The position numbers and the translations under genes are program-made. The notes beneath the pieces were generated by a model that was given only the letters and a program-made list of their open reading frames with translations, was not told the origin of the DNA and made no database searches. A stretch of DNA of 21,654 bases from Synergistaceae bacterium (GTDB taxonomy: Bacteria; Synergistota; Synergistia; Synergistales; Aminobacteriaceae), in NCBI GenBank assembly GCA_009778055.1, contig WRKN01000016.1, forward strand, positions 1 to 21,654. The letters are read 5' to 3'. Shown piece by piece: positions 1 through 7,799 of this stretch (position 1 is the stretch's first letter; each line of letters begins with the position of its first letter).

Positions 1-629
1 GGGCGGCGCTCCGTAAAGGGGGCGGGCGGCCTGCCGCCGTACATGATCTCCTTCACCACCCGCTCCCCGTCTCTGACGAAGGTCGCGTTCAGGTAAGTCA
101 CCTCTTCCAGGGTGTAGACGTCGAAGCTGGCGCCTAACATAACCAGCCTCAGCCTTCCCTGATCCTCCATCCACGCCATGTACCCCGGCGACGTCCCCTT
201 AAGAACCGCCGTGGCCAAAGAGCCCACAATCTGGGGCGGAGCTTCGTCTTCGGATTCCGCGAACTCTGGAACCGGCATGGGGGTCACATTGAACGGGTTG
301 GTTCTCAAAAAGGCCGCCATGTTGTCGGCGTCCGTTTCCCCTGCAAAATCCGACAGGGAGGATACAACGGAAAAAGGCCGTTTTTGTCCGTTGCGTCCCT
401 CCAGCCACACCTCAAGGCAGGCCATACCGAACCACCCGGCGGTCAGGCCAAGCAGAAGCGGCAAAATCCAGCTCCAAAACCCGAAGACCTTGCCCTCCGT
501 GCCCAGCAGTGAAGAACCGCTCTCGCGCGGCTCTTCACCGTTTTTTTTGTTTTTTTCGAACATCGATTTTATCCTGAGCATTGAAGTTCTGAATATGCGC
601 CTGAATATATTTTCGTTCATATCAATCAT
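1..629 (-). CDS. gspC: Type II secretion inner-membrane protein GspC-like (3' end outside window)
   Basis: Open to the window edge; 209 residues are visible from the ATG at 629 (an in-frame ATG at 620 is an alternative). Layout: short basic cytoplasmic N-terminus, one membrane segment at about residues 50-72, a linker, then a periplasmic part from about 130 (PQIVGSLATAVLKG...) that resembles the GspC/PilP homology region: small beta-rich domain with a Gly-Thr turn and a 'V.LGASFDVYTLEEVTYL' stretch. GspC family proteins connect the inner-membrane platform to the secretin GspD. It is the last gene of the visible gsp run, 9 nt behind gspN; a secretin gene would be expected next. The family call rests mostly on topology and gene context; PilP-like is the main alternative. 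Confidence 0.6.
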   Translation of the reverse strand, partial: MIDMNENIFRRIFRTSMLRIKSMFEKNKKNGEEPRESGSSLLGTEGKVFGFWSWILPLLLGLTAGWFGMACLEVWLEGRNGQKRPFSVVSSLSDFAGETDADNMAAFLRTNPFNVTPMPVPEFAESEDEAPPQIVGSLATAVLKGTSPGYMAWMEDQGRLRLVMLGASFDVYTLEEVTYLNATFVRDGERVVKEIMYGGRPPAPFTERR

Positions 630-638
630 CCGCTTCCA

Positions 639-1277
639 TCACTCGCTTCCATGCGCCCTGCGAAGGTACCAGCGCCCCGGGGCCTCACGGTGCAGGGGTA
701 AAGCGAAAACGGAGCCCACAAGGGACAGGTTTTCTTCAAAAGCCTCGGACCTGATGTTAACGGCAACGTCAGCCCAGAGAATTTTCATCCCGGACAAATC
801 CACAAGAAGAGACCCGCTCGTGGACAATTCGCCGTCGCTACGCAACCCTTCGAGAAACATGCCCTGCCTGTTGAGGGATATGGTAACCCGCCCGTTGCCG
901 GGCGCTATGCCGGGTATTTTCCTCAGGGGCGTAACCGCCACATCCCCGATGACCGCGCCGGTAAAGGCGACCCGGCAGGTAGGGGCCATGCCCAGAAGGG
1001 AGCTTACGGCGTTCGGCATGATAGTGACGGCGTTGAAAAATACGTCTGTCATTCCCATGAGATTCCTGATTTCAAGGTTGTTAAAGACAACCCCCCCCGC
1101 GACTCTTTCCGCCGTGGAGTAGGCGATGAAGGCAGGTTCCGGCAGACGGGCCGACGCCGAAAGCAAAACGGCTTCCCCAACCTGTTTCCAGGGCATGAAA
1201 AACCACCCGGCTGAAAGCAGCCCAACAGTGAAAAACAATGCCTTGAAAAAAAACTTTAACGCATAAATATTTTTCAT
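639..1277 (-). CDS. gspN: Type II secretion protein GspN-like
   Basis: 212 residues from the ATG at 1277, preceded by AGGAAA. In-frame ATGs further upstream would lie inside gspM and were not used. One N-terminal membrane anchor (about residues 8-27), then a periplasmic part rich in short beta strands with no recognisable catalytic motif, including a 'LEIRNLMGMTDVFFNAVTI' type stretch and a 'DGELSTSGSLLVDLSGMKI' stretch typical of GspN/AsmA-like repeat sheets. GspN is an accessory inner-membrane component of some type II systems, often encoded after L and M. Position directly between gspM (gap 23 nt) and gspC supports the call. Somewhat shorter than the usual roughly 250 residues. Confidence 0.6.
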   Translation of the reverse strand: MKNIYALKFFFKALFFTVGLLSAGWFFMPWKQVGEAVLLSASARLPEPAFIAYSTAERVAGGVVFNNLEIRNLMGMTDVFFNAVTIMPNAVSSLLGMAPTCRVAFTGAVIGDVAVTPLRKIPGIAPGNGRVTISLNRQGMFLEGLRSDGELSTSGSLLVDLSGMKILWADVAVNIRSEAFEENLSLVGSVFALPLHREAPGRWYLRRAHGSE

Positions 1278-1300
1278 TTTCCTATTATACGACCCCTGGT

Positions 1301-1798
1301 TTACGCTTCCGCGCCAATGGTGAAACTGAGCCTGAAAAGACGCTCTTCCCCCACCGGAATGGTAAAAATCTCGGCGGTGATAATTTTTATTCCCCTGACT
1401 CCGAGTTCGCGCACCATGTCCGTCAGCTCCTCGGCGTACAAACGGTTTATCTCCACGAAACACCTTGTTCCATCCATCATAGGGGAGATTCTGGTTACGC
1501 GGTTTCCCAGCTCAATCCTGGCGGAAACCTGGGCAAACGCCGTCATGACGTCCACCTCTCCGCCTGAGGCCGAGTCGGGCGCGAGAACCTTGTACTCGGC
1601 CGCCAATCGGTTGAGTTCGGCATAGCGAGTTTGGGAGAGGGCAAGGCTGGACGATGCGCTCCCCGCCATTCCGGAAAACCAGGAAGAGGCGATCCATACC
1701 CCGGCCGCGCACAGAAGCAGAGCCATGAAACGCGCGGAGCCGCTGACCTCGCCACGCGCGATACCGCGTATTTTATTGACGTCGAAGTTCATCGCCAT
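1301..1798 (-). CDS. gspM: Type II secretion platform protein GspM-like
   Basis: 165 residues. Start ATG at 1798, with GGTGATGAG just upstream overlapping the gspL stop codon. Short cytoplasmic N-terminus, one membrane segment at about residues 23-44 (FMALLLCAAGVWIASSWF), a helical stretch to about residue 70, then a small ferredoxin-like periplasmic domain ending near the C-terminus (TDMVRELGVRGIKIITAEI is its helix-strand core). This topology and size match GspM, which binds GspL in the inner-membrane assembly platform. Sequence similarity to the family is weak by eye; order L-M-N and tight spacing carry much of the call. Confidence 0.65.
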   Translation of the reverse strand: MAMNFDVNKIRGIARGEVSGSARFMALLLCAAGVWIASSWFSGMAGSASSSLALSQTRYAELNRLAAEYKVLAPDSASGGEVDVMTAFAQVSARIELGNRVTRISPMMDGTRCFVEINRLYAEELTDMVRELGVRGIKIITAEIFTIPVGEERLFRLSFTIGAEA

Positions 1799-1804
1799 AT
1801 CTCA

Positions 1805-2968
1805 TCACCATCTCACGTACAAATCAAATCTGTAGCCCGAGCCGCCGGGAACGGTATTAAGGTTTCCGAGCTGCGCGCTGCCGGCTCTCTCCGACCACGC
1901 CCTGCGAAATTCCTGCGCCGTCTCCATGTCCGGAGCCGAACCCGTGTAGTCCACACCGTCAGGATTATACCGCGTAACGTCCAACGTAACGTTCATGTCC
2001 GGGTTTTGTTCAAAAATATCTCCCAGATTGGAGAACATCTCGCTCATTGAGTGCCCGTCGGAAGAACCTCCTTTAAGCTGGTGGACGGTTGAGCGGGCCA
2101 ACCCCAGCGGATCCGAGACGGGTCCGGTTCGGGACGGCTCGAAAACCGAGCGGTAAAGCTCCACGGTACGCCCGCGAAGCGCGTTGACGTTTCGCCTGGC
2201 CTCGTAGTAGCGCAAACCGTTTCCCGCAAGCACAAAAAGCCCCATTATCAAAATCCAGGAGACCGCTTTTGAAAGCGACTGAACGATGCGCTCCAGCACC
2301 ACGGCGCTGTCCAGCGCGCCGCGCGACATGTTTACGTCGCCAATCCAGGGGCAGAGCGCAAGGCTTTCCTTCACAATATCAGGCAGTCTTGCCAGTTCGG
2401 ACTGAACCGTCGCGTCCATGACAAAGACCTCGCCTGTTTCTCCTCCCTTGGACTTACAGTAAAGCTCGTACCATGCCAGCTCCGTATCAGACGTTGCTCC
2501 GGCGCGCGGTTTCCAGCGGTATAAGACAGGGGCTCCGCCGCGCCACAGCATCGAGCAGATGTTTTCCTCGTCCATCCAAAACGTTACCCCTTCGCCGCCG
2601 ATCTGAGACACAAGAGGCAAAGGAGCCGGCCATACCCTGTTCTCCGTCTGTGGCTGAGGCACGGGGTAGTTTTCCAGCTCGCCGGAAGGCAGGTAAAAGA
2701 CCACGCCGCTGCCGGAACGCGACGTTTTTTCGAGGAGAAACGGAAAAAATTCCATTTCTCCCGCGGCCGCGTAGGGCAGGGACTGCAGCTTCAGCGCTTC
2801 CCGGACGCGCAGAACGTTGTTGAAAGGGAATGAAAAGGGCGTTATGGCTATGGATTTGAACGCGACCAGCGAGAGGGAACACTTCACCCGCCTGGAATAA
2901 TGAGACGGAATTTTTTCGACGCCTTCGCCCAGCGCGCGAAAAAAGCCGGTGTTTTCCAAACGTAACAT
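1805..2968 (-). CDS. gspL: Type II secretion platform protein GspL-like
   Basis: 387 residues from ATG 2968, chosen because GGGAGGAG lies about 11 nt upstream; an in-frame codon at 2989 would place the start before that site. Residues 1-215 form a cytoplasmic domain of the GspL/PilM actin-like type (diverged, no obvious nucleotide-binding motif). A single membrane segment sits near residues 233-252 (AVSWILIMGLFVLAG). The periplasmic part begins with a helix (YYEARRNVNALRGRTVELY) and ends in a small ferredoxin-like fold, as in GspL/PilN. GspL recruits the GspE ATPase to the membrane and pairs with GspM. The gene starts 6 nt after gspK ends and stops 7 nt before gspM starts. Confidence 0.7.
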   Translation of the reverse strand: MLRLENTGFFRALGEGVEKIPSHYSRRVKCSLSLVAFKSIAITPFSFPFNNVLRVREALKLQSLPYAAAGEMEFFPFLLEKTSRSGSGVVFYLPSGELENYPVPQPQTENRVWPAPLPLVSQIGGEGVTFWMDEENICSMLWRGGAPVLYRWKPRAGATSDTELAWYELYCKSKGGETGEVFVMDATVQSELARLPDIVKESLALCPWIGDVNMSRGALDSAVVLERIVQSLSKAVSWILIMGLFVLAGNGLRYYEARRNVNALRGRTVELYRSVFEPSRTGPVSDPLGLARSTVHQLKGGSSDGHSMSEMFSNLGDIFEQNPDMNVTLDVTRYNPDGVDYTGSAPDMETAQEFRRAWSERAGSAQLGNLNTVPGGSGYRFDLYVRW

Positions 2969-2973
2969 TATTA

Positions 2974-3897
2974 TTAAATCTCCTCCCATCGGACTACAGT
3001 TCCGCCCGTTTTGTCGAAAACGACGCTGAAACTCGTTCCGCCGCCGCTCTTTTCCAGCATCTCAATCCTTATCATCAAATACTGACTGTCAAATTTAGCT
3101 ACGTTCATCAGCGCCGCCCTGGATTTCGGTGGAAAGCCCGGTATTTTGCCGAGGTCGCTCATTTCCGTAAGGGCCTGCCGTTCTCGGTAATCCACTATTT
3201 TCTCGGCCAGCGGCCCGTCCATTCCGGGAAGTATCTCGAGCACATGAGCAGGGGCCATGTTCAAGTTGATCTTTCCATCGCTCCACAAGGTACAGTAGTC
3301 CGCCATTCCCCGTTTTCCCGGAATCCCGTATAAAATCTCCGGCGTTATTTCATCGAGAATCAGAAGCTCCGACATGTCCAGAGGCGCGCGGTTGATGTGG
3401 GTTTCGCGCTCTCCCCCCCCCATCCTCGGCCTGACGTCCCTGTCGAGGAAGTCAAGCACCAGATGGTTAAGTTCGCGGTATCCCAGCTTGACCCACATGT
3501 CCTCCCAGATATTACGCAGCTCGTTGCGAAGCGTCGAGCCGTCGGGGAGAAAAAGATGCCTCAGAGGAATTCTGTCGTCCAACGGCACGACCTGCACAAC
3601 CCAGATTCCAATATCCTCGGCGAGAAAAGAAAAAGGCTTGTACCACTCCAGAAGCGGAGAGTCGTACTTTATGTAGGTGTTGGCCATTACGTTATTCACA
3701 ATTGTCCGCGTCAGCACGTGAACCATACTCCGGTTGGCCAGAGAGATTCTTTCGCGGTCCACGCTCCTGATCTGCACTCTGGCAAACCACACGAAAGCCG
3801 TGGCGCACGTGAGGAGCAAAGCCCCCATCATCAGCACCGCGACGAGGACGAAACCTTCGCGCCCCCCAGAGGACCTACATCGGGAAGGCGACAACAT
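2974..3897 (-). CDS. gspK: Minor pseudopilin GspK-like
   Basis: 307 residues from ATG 3897 with GGAAGGAG 12 nt upstream; a GTG at 3927 in the same frame is possible but lacks a clear ribosome site. Prepilin leader of about 15 residues ending REG/FVLVAVLMMGALLL: Gly-1 and Phe+1 of a prepilin peptidase site followed by a hydrophobic helix. Position +5 is Ala rather than Glu, which is usual for GspK, the tip subunit. The soluble domain has a helix-hairpin-helix-like segment (INLNMAPAHVLEILPGMDG then EKIVDYRERQALTEMSDLG), characteristic of the GspK SAM-like domain. GspK caps the I-J-K tip complex. It overlaps gspJ by 23 nt and is followed directly by gspL. Confidence 0.85.
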   Translation of the reverse strand: MLSPSRCRSSGGREGFVLVAVLMMGALLLTCATAFVWFARVQIRSVDRERISLANRSMVHVLTRTIVNNVMANTYIKYDSPLLEWYKPFSFLAEDIGIWVVQVVPLDDRIPLRHLFLPDGSTLRNELRNIWEDMWVKLGYRELNHLVLDFLDRDVRPRMGGGERETHINRAPLDMSELLILDEITPEILYGIPGKRGMADYCTLWSDGKINLNMAPAHVLEILPGMDGPLAEKIVDYRERQALTEMSDLGKIPGFPPKSRAALMNVAKFDSQYLMIRIEMLEKSGGGTSFSVVFDKTGGTVVRWEEI

Positions 3898-4504
3898 ATT
3901 CGACGCTCTCTCCTTCCGCGGCACCACGCTCTCTCGAAAGAACGATTTTCATACCCGCCGGCAATTTGCCGCCGTAGTCTGAAACCCACTCCGGCGGCTC
4001 CAGAACCGACAGGCTCATATTGGTAACGTGGGGAATGATCAACTGCCCGTCTTTTGCCTCCAGCCTGTCGTATTCGGCGTCATCAGGCAAAATTCCGGGC
4101 AGCAGCCATCGGTAAAGGCCGGGAACGTCATTTTCATTCATAAACGAATAGCGCACAACGCGATATACGATGCTGCCGGCCGCCAGGTTCTGCTTTGCCT
4201 GGGCCGAACTGGCCACTATGAGCGTGTCGTCGTCCCAGCCGCCGAATTCTTTGTGAGCAATCACCCGTACGACTGTCGACGCCAAACGGAGCCCCGCAGC
4301 GACGTCCTGCGCCATGAACATAGCCGCGCGGCGCATGGCCGTTTCGTCGGAATAAGCCGCCTCCGTTTCCGTGACCTGCCTTACCACGTAAACCACCGGC
4401 GCGAACGCCAGAGAAGCAATCAGCCCCGTAAGGGCCACGGAAACGAGCACTTCCACAAGAGTAAAGCCACGTTTAATCGCCGTATATTTCGTAATTTTCA
4501 TCAT
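3875..4504 (-). CDS. gspJ: Minor pseudopilin GspJ-like
   Basis: 209 residues; ATG at 4504 or the adjacent ATG at 4501. Type III (prepilin) signal: KRG/FTLVEVLVSVALTGLI, with Gly-1, Phe+1 and Glu+5, followed by the hydrophobic assembly helix. A prepilin peptidase would cleave after Gly13. The globular part (about 45-209) lacks strong motifs but its size and the YVVRQVTETEAAYS helix extension fit GspJ, a minor pseudopilin of the tip complex; the C-terminus reads SVEYVVAFPM. The start lies inside the 3' end of the ligase-type gene (32-nt overlap), and the stop lies inside gspK, so translation is probably coupled along this run. GspI or GspG are alternatives, but the size and the gspK neighbour favour J. 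Confidence 0.75.
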   Translation of the reverse strand: MMKITKYTAIKRGFTLVEVLVSVALTGLIASLAFAPVVYVVRQVTETEAAYSDETAMRRAAMFMAQDVAAGLRLASTVVRVIAHKEFGGWDDDTLIVASSAQAKQNLAAGSIVYRVVRYSFMNENDVPGLYRWLLPGILPDDAEYDRLEAKDGQLIIPHVTNMSLSVLEPPEWVSDYGGKLPAGMKIVLSRERGAAEGESVEYVVAFPM

Positions 4505-6374
4505 CTCGGATGTCGTTAGGGTCGAACATCTGCCTGCCCGAACTGCGCAGCGGTATAAGAACGACCGCGTCGATAACGTTTCCGGAGTCGTCCGTGTGCG
4601 GCTCGATGCCCAGGCGGTAAGTGCCGGGCTTGAGGTAGCTCACAAGGGTTTCGAGAATGGGGATGTTCTGGAAACGCTGCGACCACTCGATCAGAAACCC
4701 CAATTCCTCGGAATGAGGCTCCCGCTGGAAGTGCTGCCAAAGTATGCTGAATCCCCTGTCCAGCGCGCTCAAATCCTGAGTCTGAACGCCATGCCTCATG
4801 TAGTGGTAACCTAGCTGCTTCAACGCGTCCTCACGTACCATCAAACGCTCGCTTGCCCTCTGCAGCAGGTTGCGCTGCACGACCGCGTTCTGGGAACTCA
4901 GCGCCTCGCGCATTATACGGTCGCCCACCATGCCGCCAGCCAAGTAGTATAACCCGCCGAGCCCGGCGACGCAAAACAACGCGCCGCACACACGCGCCAA
5001 ATTACCGATCGAAAACGACTTGTTCGGCGCAAGGACTGAGATCATGGCCCTGTTGGAAACGGCAAAGGCCAGAGAAAGCCATAAAATGTTTTCTATACGA
5101 TGAAACGGACGCGTCCAGAGCGCGTTGAAGGACACCAGAGCGACGAGGGAACAGGCCCATATGACCTCTCTGGCGACGTGTTCCCTGCGCCACAGCATTT
5201 TTATCAGGAAAACGCCCCACACGCCCCACATGGTTACGAGAATAAGCCCCCCGATTAACCCGCCCTCACAGAACCACTGCAAAAACTCGTTATGGGCCCA
5301 GTGGGTGTACTGCCAAATCTGCTCGGGGTATCTCCTGAACGCCTCCTGCTGCGCCTTCAGATAGTGCCATTTGTATTGACCTATGCCGACGCCTGAAAAC
5401 GGATGCGCCTTGAACATCGAGCGCGACGTCGCCCAAATTCCGTGCCGTCCGCCGATAGTCTCCACGTTCTGAACCATATCGGCGGTTTTTGCCACCATTT
5501 CCGTCATTCTTGCCTGGTTTGTGACGAGCGACATGATAAAAACCAGCGCAAATAACCCGCCTACGTGCCCCAAACGCTTTACGTAGTCCTTCCCGAACTG
5601 GCGCAGCGTTATTGAACCCAGAAACGCCAGAGAGACGAGCAGGGACAGCATGGCCGACCGGCTGGTGCTGTTTAACAGCCCCCATATGTTTATCGTCATT
5701 AACAGAAGGTTCAGCACTGTGACGGCCGGGTGGCGTTTTTTACCGGAAGGAGTTGTCGCGTAGGCTATGTAAAGATAGATGGAACTCATTACGCATATGG
5801 CCATCCAAAGGCCGAACATGTTCTGCTGCCCGGTATTTCCGATGTAGTTGCCCGGCGTGGGGAGGATAAGGCGTGTAAATCCGTTGAGTCCGCGAATCTG
5901 AAGTTCGGCGAATACGACATTGACAGCCGCGTTGATGTTGGCAAGCCACAGCAAAGGACGAATCATACGGTCGGGAAAAGAGTTCCACGAGATGACGTAA
6001 AAGGCCCACACCGCAGAGAAACATAGCAGTTCGTGTATGAAGCCGACGCGCGACGAAATATCAACCCACACGGCCTGCACCGTCACGTAAGCCAGAAGGG
6101 TCAGCCAAAGAGTTCCGAACAGGTCTATCTTCAAATCTACGCGTTCCCGTCCGTAAAAGACCATGCGCCCTCCCGCGGCCAGCGCTGCGATACCGACCGG
6201 AATGGCTGCCACAGCCCATTTAACGATATGCAGGGTATCGTACCAGGACAACCCGGAGTAAACTAAATTCGGCAAAGCCAGAGAAACGAACCACAACGGC
6301 GCCAACAACAGAACCGGAACGAGCGGAAGCGGCACGCCGGAAATGGCTTTATTTTTAAGCGCTGACACACACAT
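4473..6374 (-). CDS. O-antigen ligase / PglL-type polytopic membrane protein (paralogue 1)
   Basis: 633 residues from ATG 6374 (AAGG five nt upstream). About 11-12 hydrophobic segments up to residue ~465, then a soluble C-terminal part of about 165 residues. Features of the Wzy_C/WaaL/PglL superfamily: NTGQQNMFG near residue 180, a TSRSA segment near 238, a large extracytoplasmic loop from about 285 to 360, and THWAHNEFLQW at about 358-368, where the His of the HNE triad is the expected catalytic residue. Such enzymes move lipid-linked glycans to lipid A-core or to proteins; the long C-terminal domain and the pseudopilin neighbours make a protein O-oligosaccharyltransferase conceivable. It overlaps gspJ by 32 nt and follows rsmA after 49 nt, so it is likely co-transcribed with the secretion genes. 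Substrate cannot be deduced. Confidence 0.8.
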   Translation of the reverse strand: MCVSALKNKAISGVPLPLVPVLLLAPLWFVSLALPNLVYSGLSWYDTLHIVKWAVAAIPVGIAALAAGGRMVFYGRERVDLKIDLFGTLWLTLLAYVTVQAVWVDISSRVGFIHELLCFSAVWAFYVISWNSFPDRMIRPLLWLANINAAVNVVFAELQIRGLNGFTRLILPTPGNYIGNTGQQNMFGLWMAICVMSSIYLYIAYATTPSGKKRHPAVTVLNLLLMTINIWGLLNSTSRSAMLSLLVSLAFLGSITLRQFGKDYVKRLGHVGGLFALVFIMSLVTNQARMTEMVAKTADMVQNVETIGGRHGIWATSRSMFKAHPFSGVGIGQYKWHYLKAQQEAFRRYPEQIWQYTHWAHNEFLQWFCEGGLIGGLILVTMWGVWGVFLIKMLWRREHVAREVIWACSLVALVSFNALWTRPFHRIENILWLSLAFAVSNRAMISVLAPNKSFSIGNLARVCGALFCVAGLGGLYYLAGGMVGDRIMREALSSQNAVVQRNLLQRASERLMVREDALKQLGYHYMRHGVQTQDLSALDRGFSILWQHFQREPHSEELGFLIEWSQRFQNIPILETLVSYLKPGTYRLGIEPHTDDSGNVIDAVVLIPLRSSGRQMFDPNDIRDDENYEIYGD

Positions 6375-6423
6375 CACGACCTTAATTAAAAACTAATTAC
6401 GAAACACAAGGCATTTTAGCATC

Positions 6424-7218
6424 TTACATTGGAATACTCAAAGCTGAATACAACCTCAGCCATTCATCTCCGCTGAGGTCTTCGGCGCGTATCTTCGGCT
6501 CTATACCCGACAATTCCAGCCGCGGTCGCCAATCCTCAACTCCGCCGAAACCCTTCAGGTTATTGACGAGCGTCTTGCGGCGCTGCCGGAAACCGGCGTG
6601 CAGCAAATCGCTCCACAGGGAGTCCAGCATCAGGTGAAAGTTGCGCGTCAGCGTTATTTTCACGACAGCCGAATCCACCCGCGGCACGGGGCGAAAACAT
6701 GCGGGCGGCACTCTGCGGACGACCTTCGCCTCCCCCATAACCTCCAGCGACACCCCAAGAGGATATCGGTCTTTTGTGTCCCGCGCGGCGGTAAGGCGAT
6801 CCGCCGCTTCCTTTTGCACCATGTAGACGTGGCTGTTCATTCCTCGCGGCGCAAAGGTCAGAAGCCGCCAGATCAGGGGCGTGGTGATGTTGTACGGGAT
6901 GTTTGCCGCAACCTTGTTCGGGAAGGGGAAAAACGCCTCGTAATCGACCTTTACCGCGTCCCCCCAAACTACTTGAAGACCGGGATAATCGGACGCGAGC
7001 TTCTCCAAAACATCCTTGAAACGGATATCGAGTTCCACGGCGTAGAGGCGCGCGCACCCCCTGTCGAGCAGTTCCTTCGTCATGGTTCCATACCCCGGCC
7101 CCACCTCCAATATGACGTCGGACGGCGAAACCGACGCGCACTCCGTTATATCGAGCAGCACGTTTCTATCAACGAGAAAATTTTGCCCAAAACGTTTCTT
7201 AGCGTAAAAACCTTCCAC
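6424..7218 (-). CDS. rsmA: 16S rRNA (A1518/A1519) dimethyltransferase RsmA/KsgA
   Basis: 264 residues, full family length. SAM-dependent Rossmann methyltransferase that dimethylates two adjacent adenines in the 3' hairpin of 16S rRNA late in 30S assembly. Signature parts: RFGQNFLVD at residues 9-17, motif I LEVGPGYGTMT at 38-48, motif II with VELD near 61-64, and catalytic NIPYN at 106-110, followed by the C-terminal helical domain (FRQRRKTLVNNL). The start is GTG at 7218, four nt after the upstream gene's stop, with no strong Shine-Dalgarno, which suggests translational coupling to the YbaK-type gene. Confidence 0.96.
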   Translation of the reverse strand: MEGFYAKKRFGQNFLVDRNVLLDITECASVSPSDVILEVGPGYGTMTKELLDRGCARLYAVELDIRFKDVLEKLASDYPGLQVVWGDAVKVDYEAFFPFPNKVAANIPYNITTPLIWRLLTFAPRGMNSHVYMVQKEAADRLTAARDTKDRYPLGVSLEVMGEAKVVRRVPPACFRPVPRVDSAVVKITLTRNFHLMLDSLWSDLLHAGFRQRRKTLVNNLKGFGGVEDWRPRLELSGIEPKIRAEDLSGDEWLRLYSALSIPM

Positions 7219-7222
7219 GGCT

Positions 7223-7711
7223 CTAATTACATGGCCCAGTTTTTTTGATGGCCGCTTTTACTCCGTCCGTAAGCTCCAGAAGCCGCTCCGGTTTTATTGG
7301 AAAGAACGCGTGCTCCGTCCCCGCGGCGGACCAAACCACGGGGTATCGGAAAAGGTCTTCATCCAGGAGAGCCGGCATACGCGCGGAATAACCTACAGGG
7401 GGAACCCCGCCGACCTTGAACCCGAAGTTGCCGGACACATACTCCGGCGTCGCCATCCTGACTTTTTTGCCCTTCGCCTCCCTGCCCACCGCCCGGGCGT
7501 CCACCCGGTTAGCGCCGCTCATCAGCACCAGTATGGGGCGCTCGTCCACTAAAAAAACAAGACTTTTCAGTATCTCCTCCGCCGGTGCTCCCACCGCCTT
7601 GCTGGCGTCCTCCACGGTGAAGATGGTCTCCTCCGTGATTTTAATTTTTATATCCCCGCACCCGCCGGCATCCAGCGCGGCACGCACCTTCCGGACTGCG
7701 TCTTCCTGCAT
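7223..7711 (-). CDS. YbaK/EbsC-family aminoacyl-tRNA deacylase
   Basis: 162 residues from ATG 7711, chosen for CAGGAGAG about 9 nt upstream; a longer reading to 7756 is possible but would run into the divergent promoter region. Single YbaK/aaRS-associated domain: APAEEILKSLVF (Lys49, the conserved lysine of the family), LVLMSGANRVD, then GGVPPVGY at 101-108, the substrate-pocket loop. Members hydrolyse mischarged aminoacyl-tRNAs (for example Cys- or Ala-tRNAPro) in trans. Which misacylated tRNA it edits is not evident. It is the first gene of the minus-strand run that continues into rsmA, and is divergent from the M23 peptidase gene. Confidence 0.85.
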   Translation of the reverse strand: MQEDAVRKVRAALDAGGCGDIKIKITEETIFTVEDASKAVGAPAEEILKSLVFLVDERPILVLMSGANRVDARAVGREAKGKKVRMATPEYVSGNFGFKVGGVPPVGYSARMPALLDEDLFRYPVVWSAAGTEHAFFPIKPERLLELTDGVKAAIKKTGPCN

Positions 7712-7768
7712 GGCTGATTCTCTCCTGACCGTTTTTTCTGTTTTTGCGTACGTCATATTTACACAATG

Positions 7769-7796
7769 TGTTAAAGTTATCCCGGATAGGGGAGAT
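7769..7796 (+). promoter_or_regulatory. Candidate extended -10 promoter and leader hairpin of the M23 gene
   Basis: TGTTAAAGT at 7769-7777 fits an extended -10 (TGn-TAAAGT); no good -35 is visible. Immediately downstream TATCC/GGATA (7778-7782, 7784-7788) form an inverted repeat that ends next to the Shine-Dalgarno GGGGAG at 7790-7795. The region also has ACACA-A-TGTGT at 7761-7771, a small dyad overlapping the promoter. The upstream region of cheC has a similar arrangement. Seen in sequence; function inferred. Confidence 0.35.
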
Positions 7797-7799
7797 TAT

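Noticed and set aside
7223..7756. Longer start for the YbaK-type protein at 7756
   Set aside because: The ATG at 7711 has a good ribosome site and the expected family length; the extension would overlap the divergent promoter.
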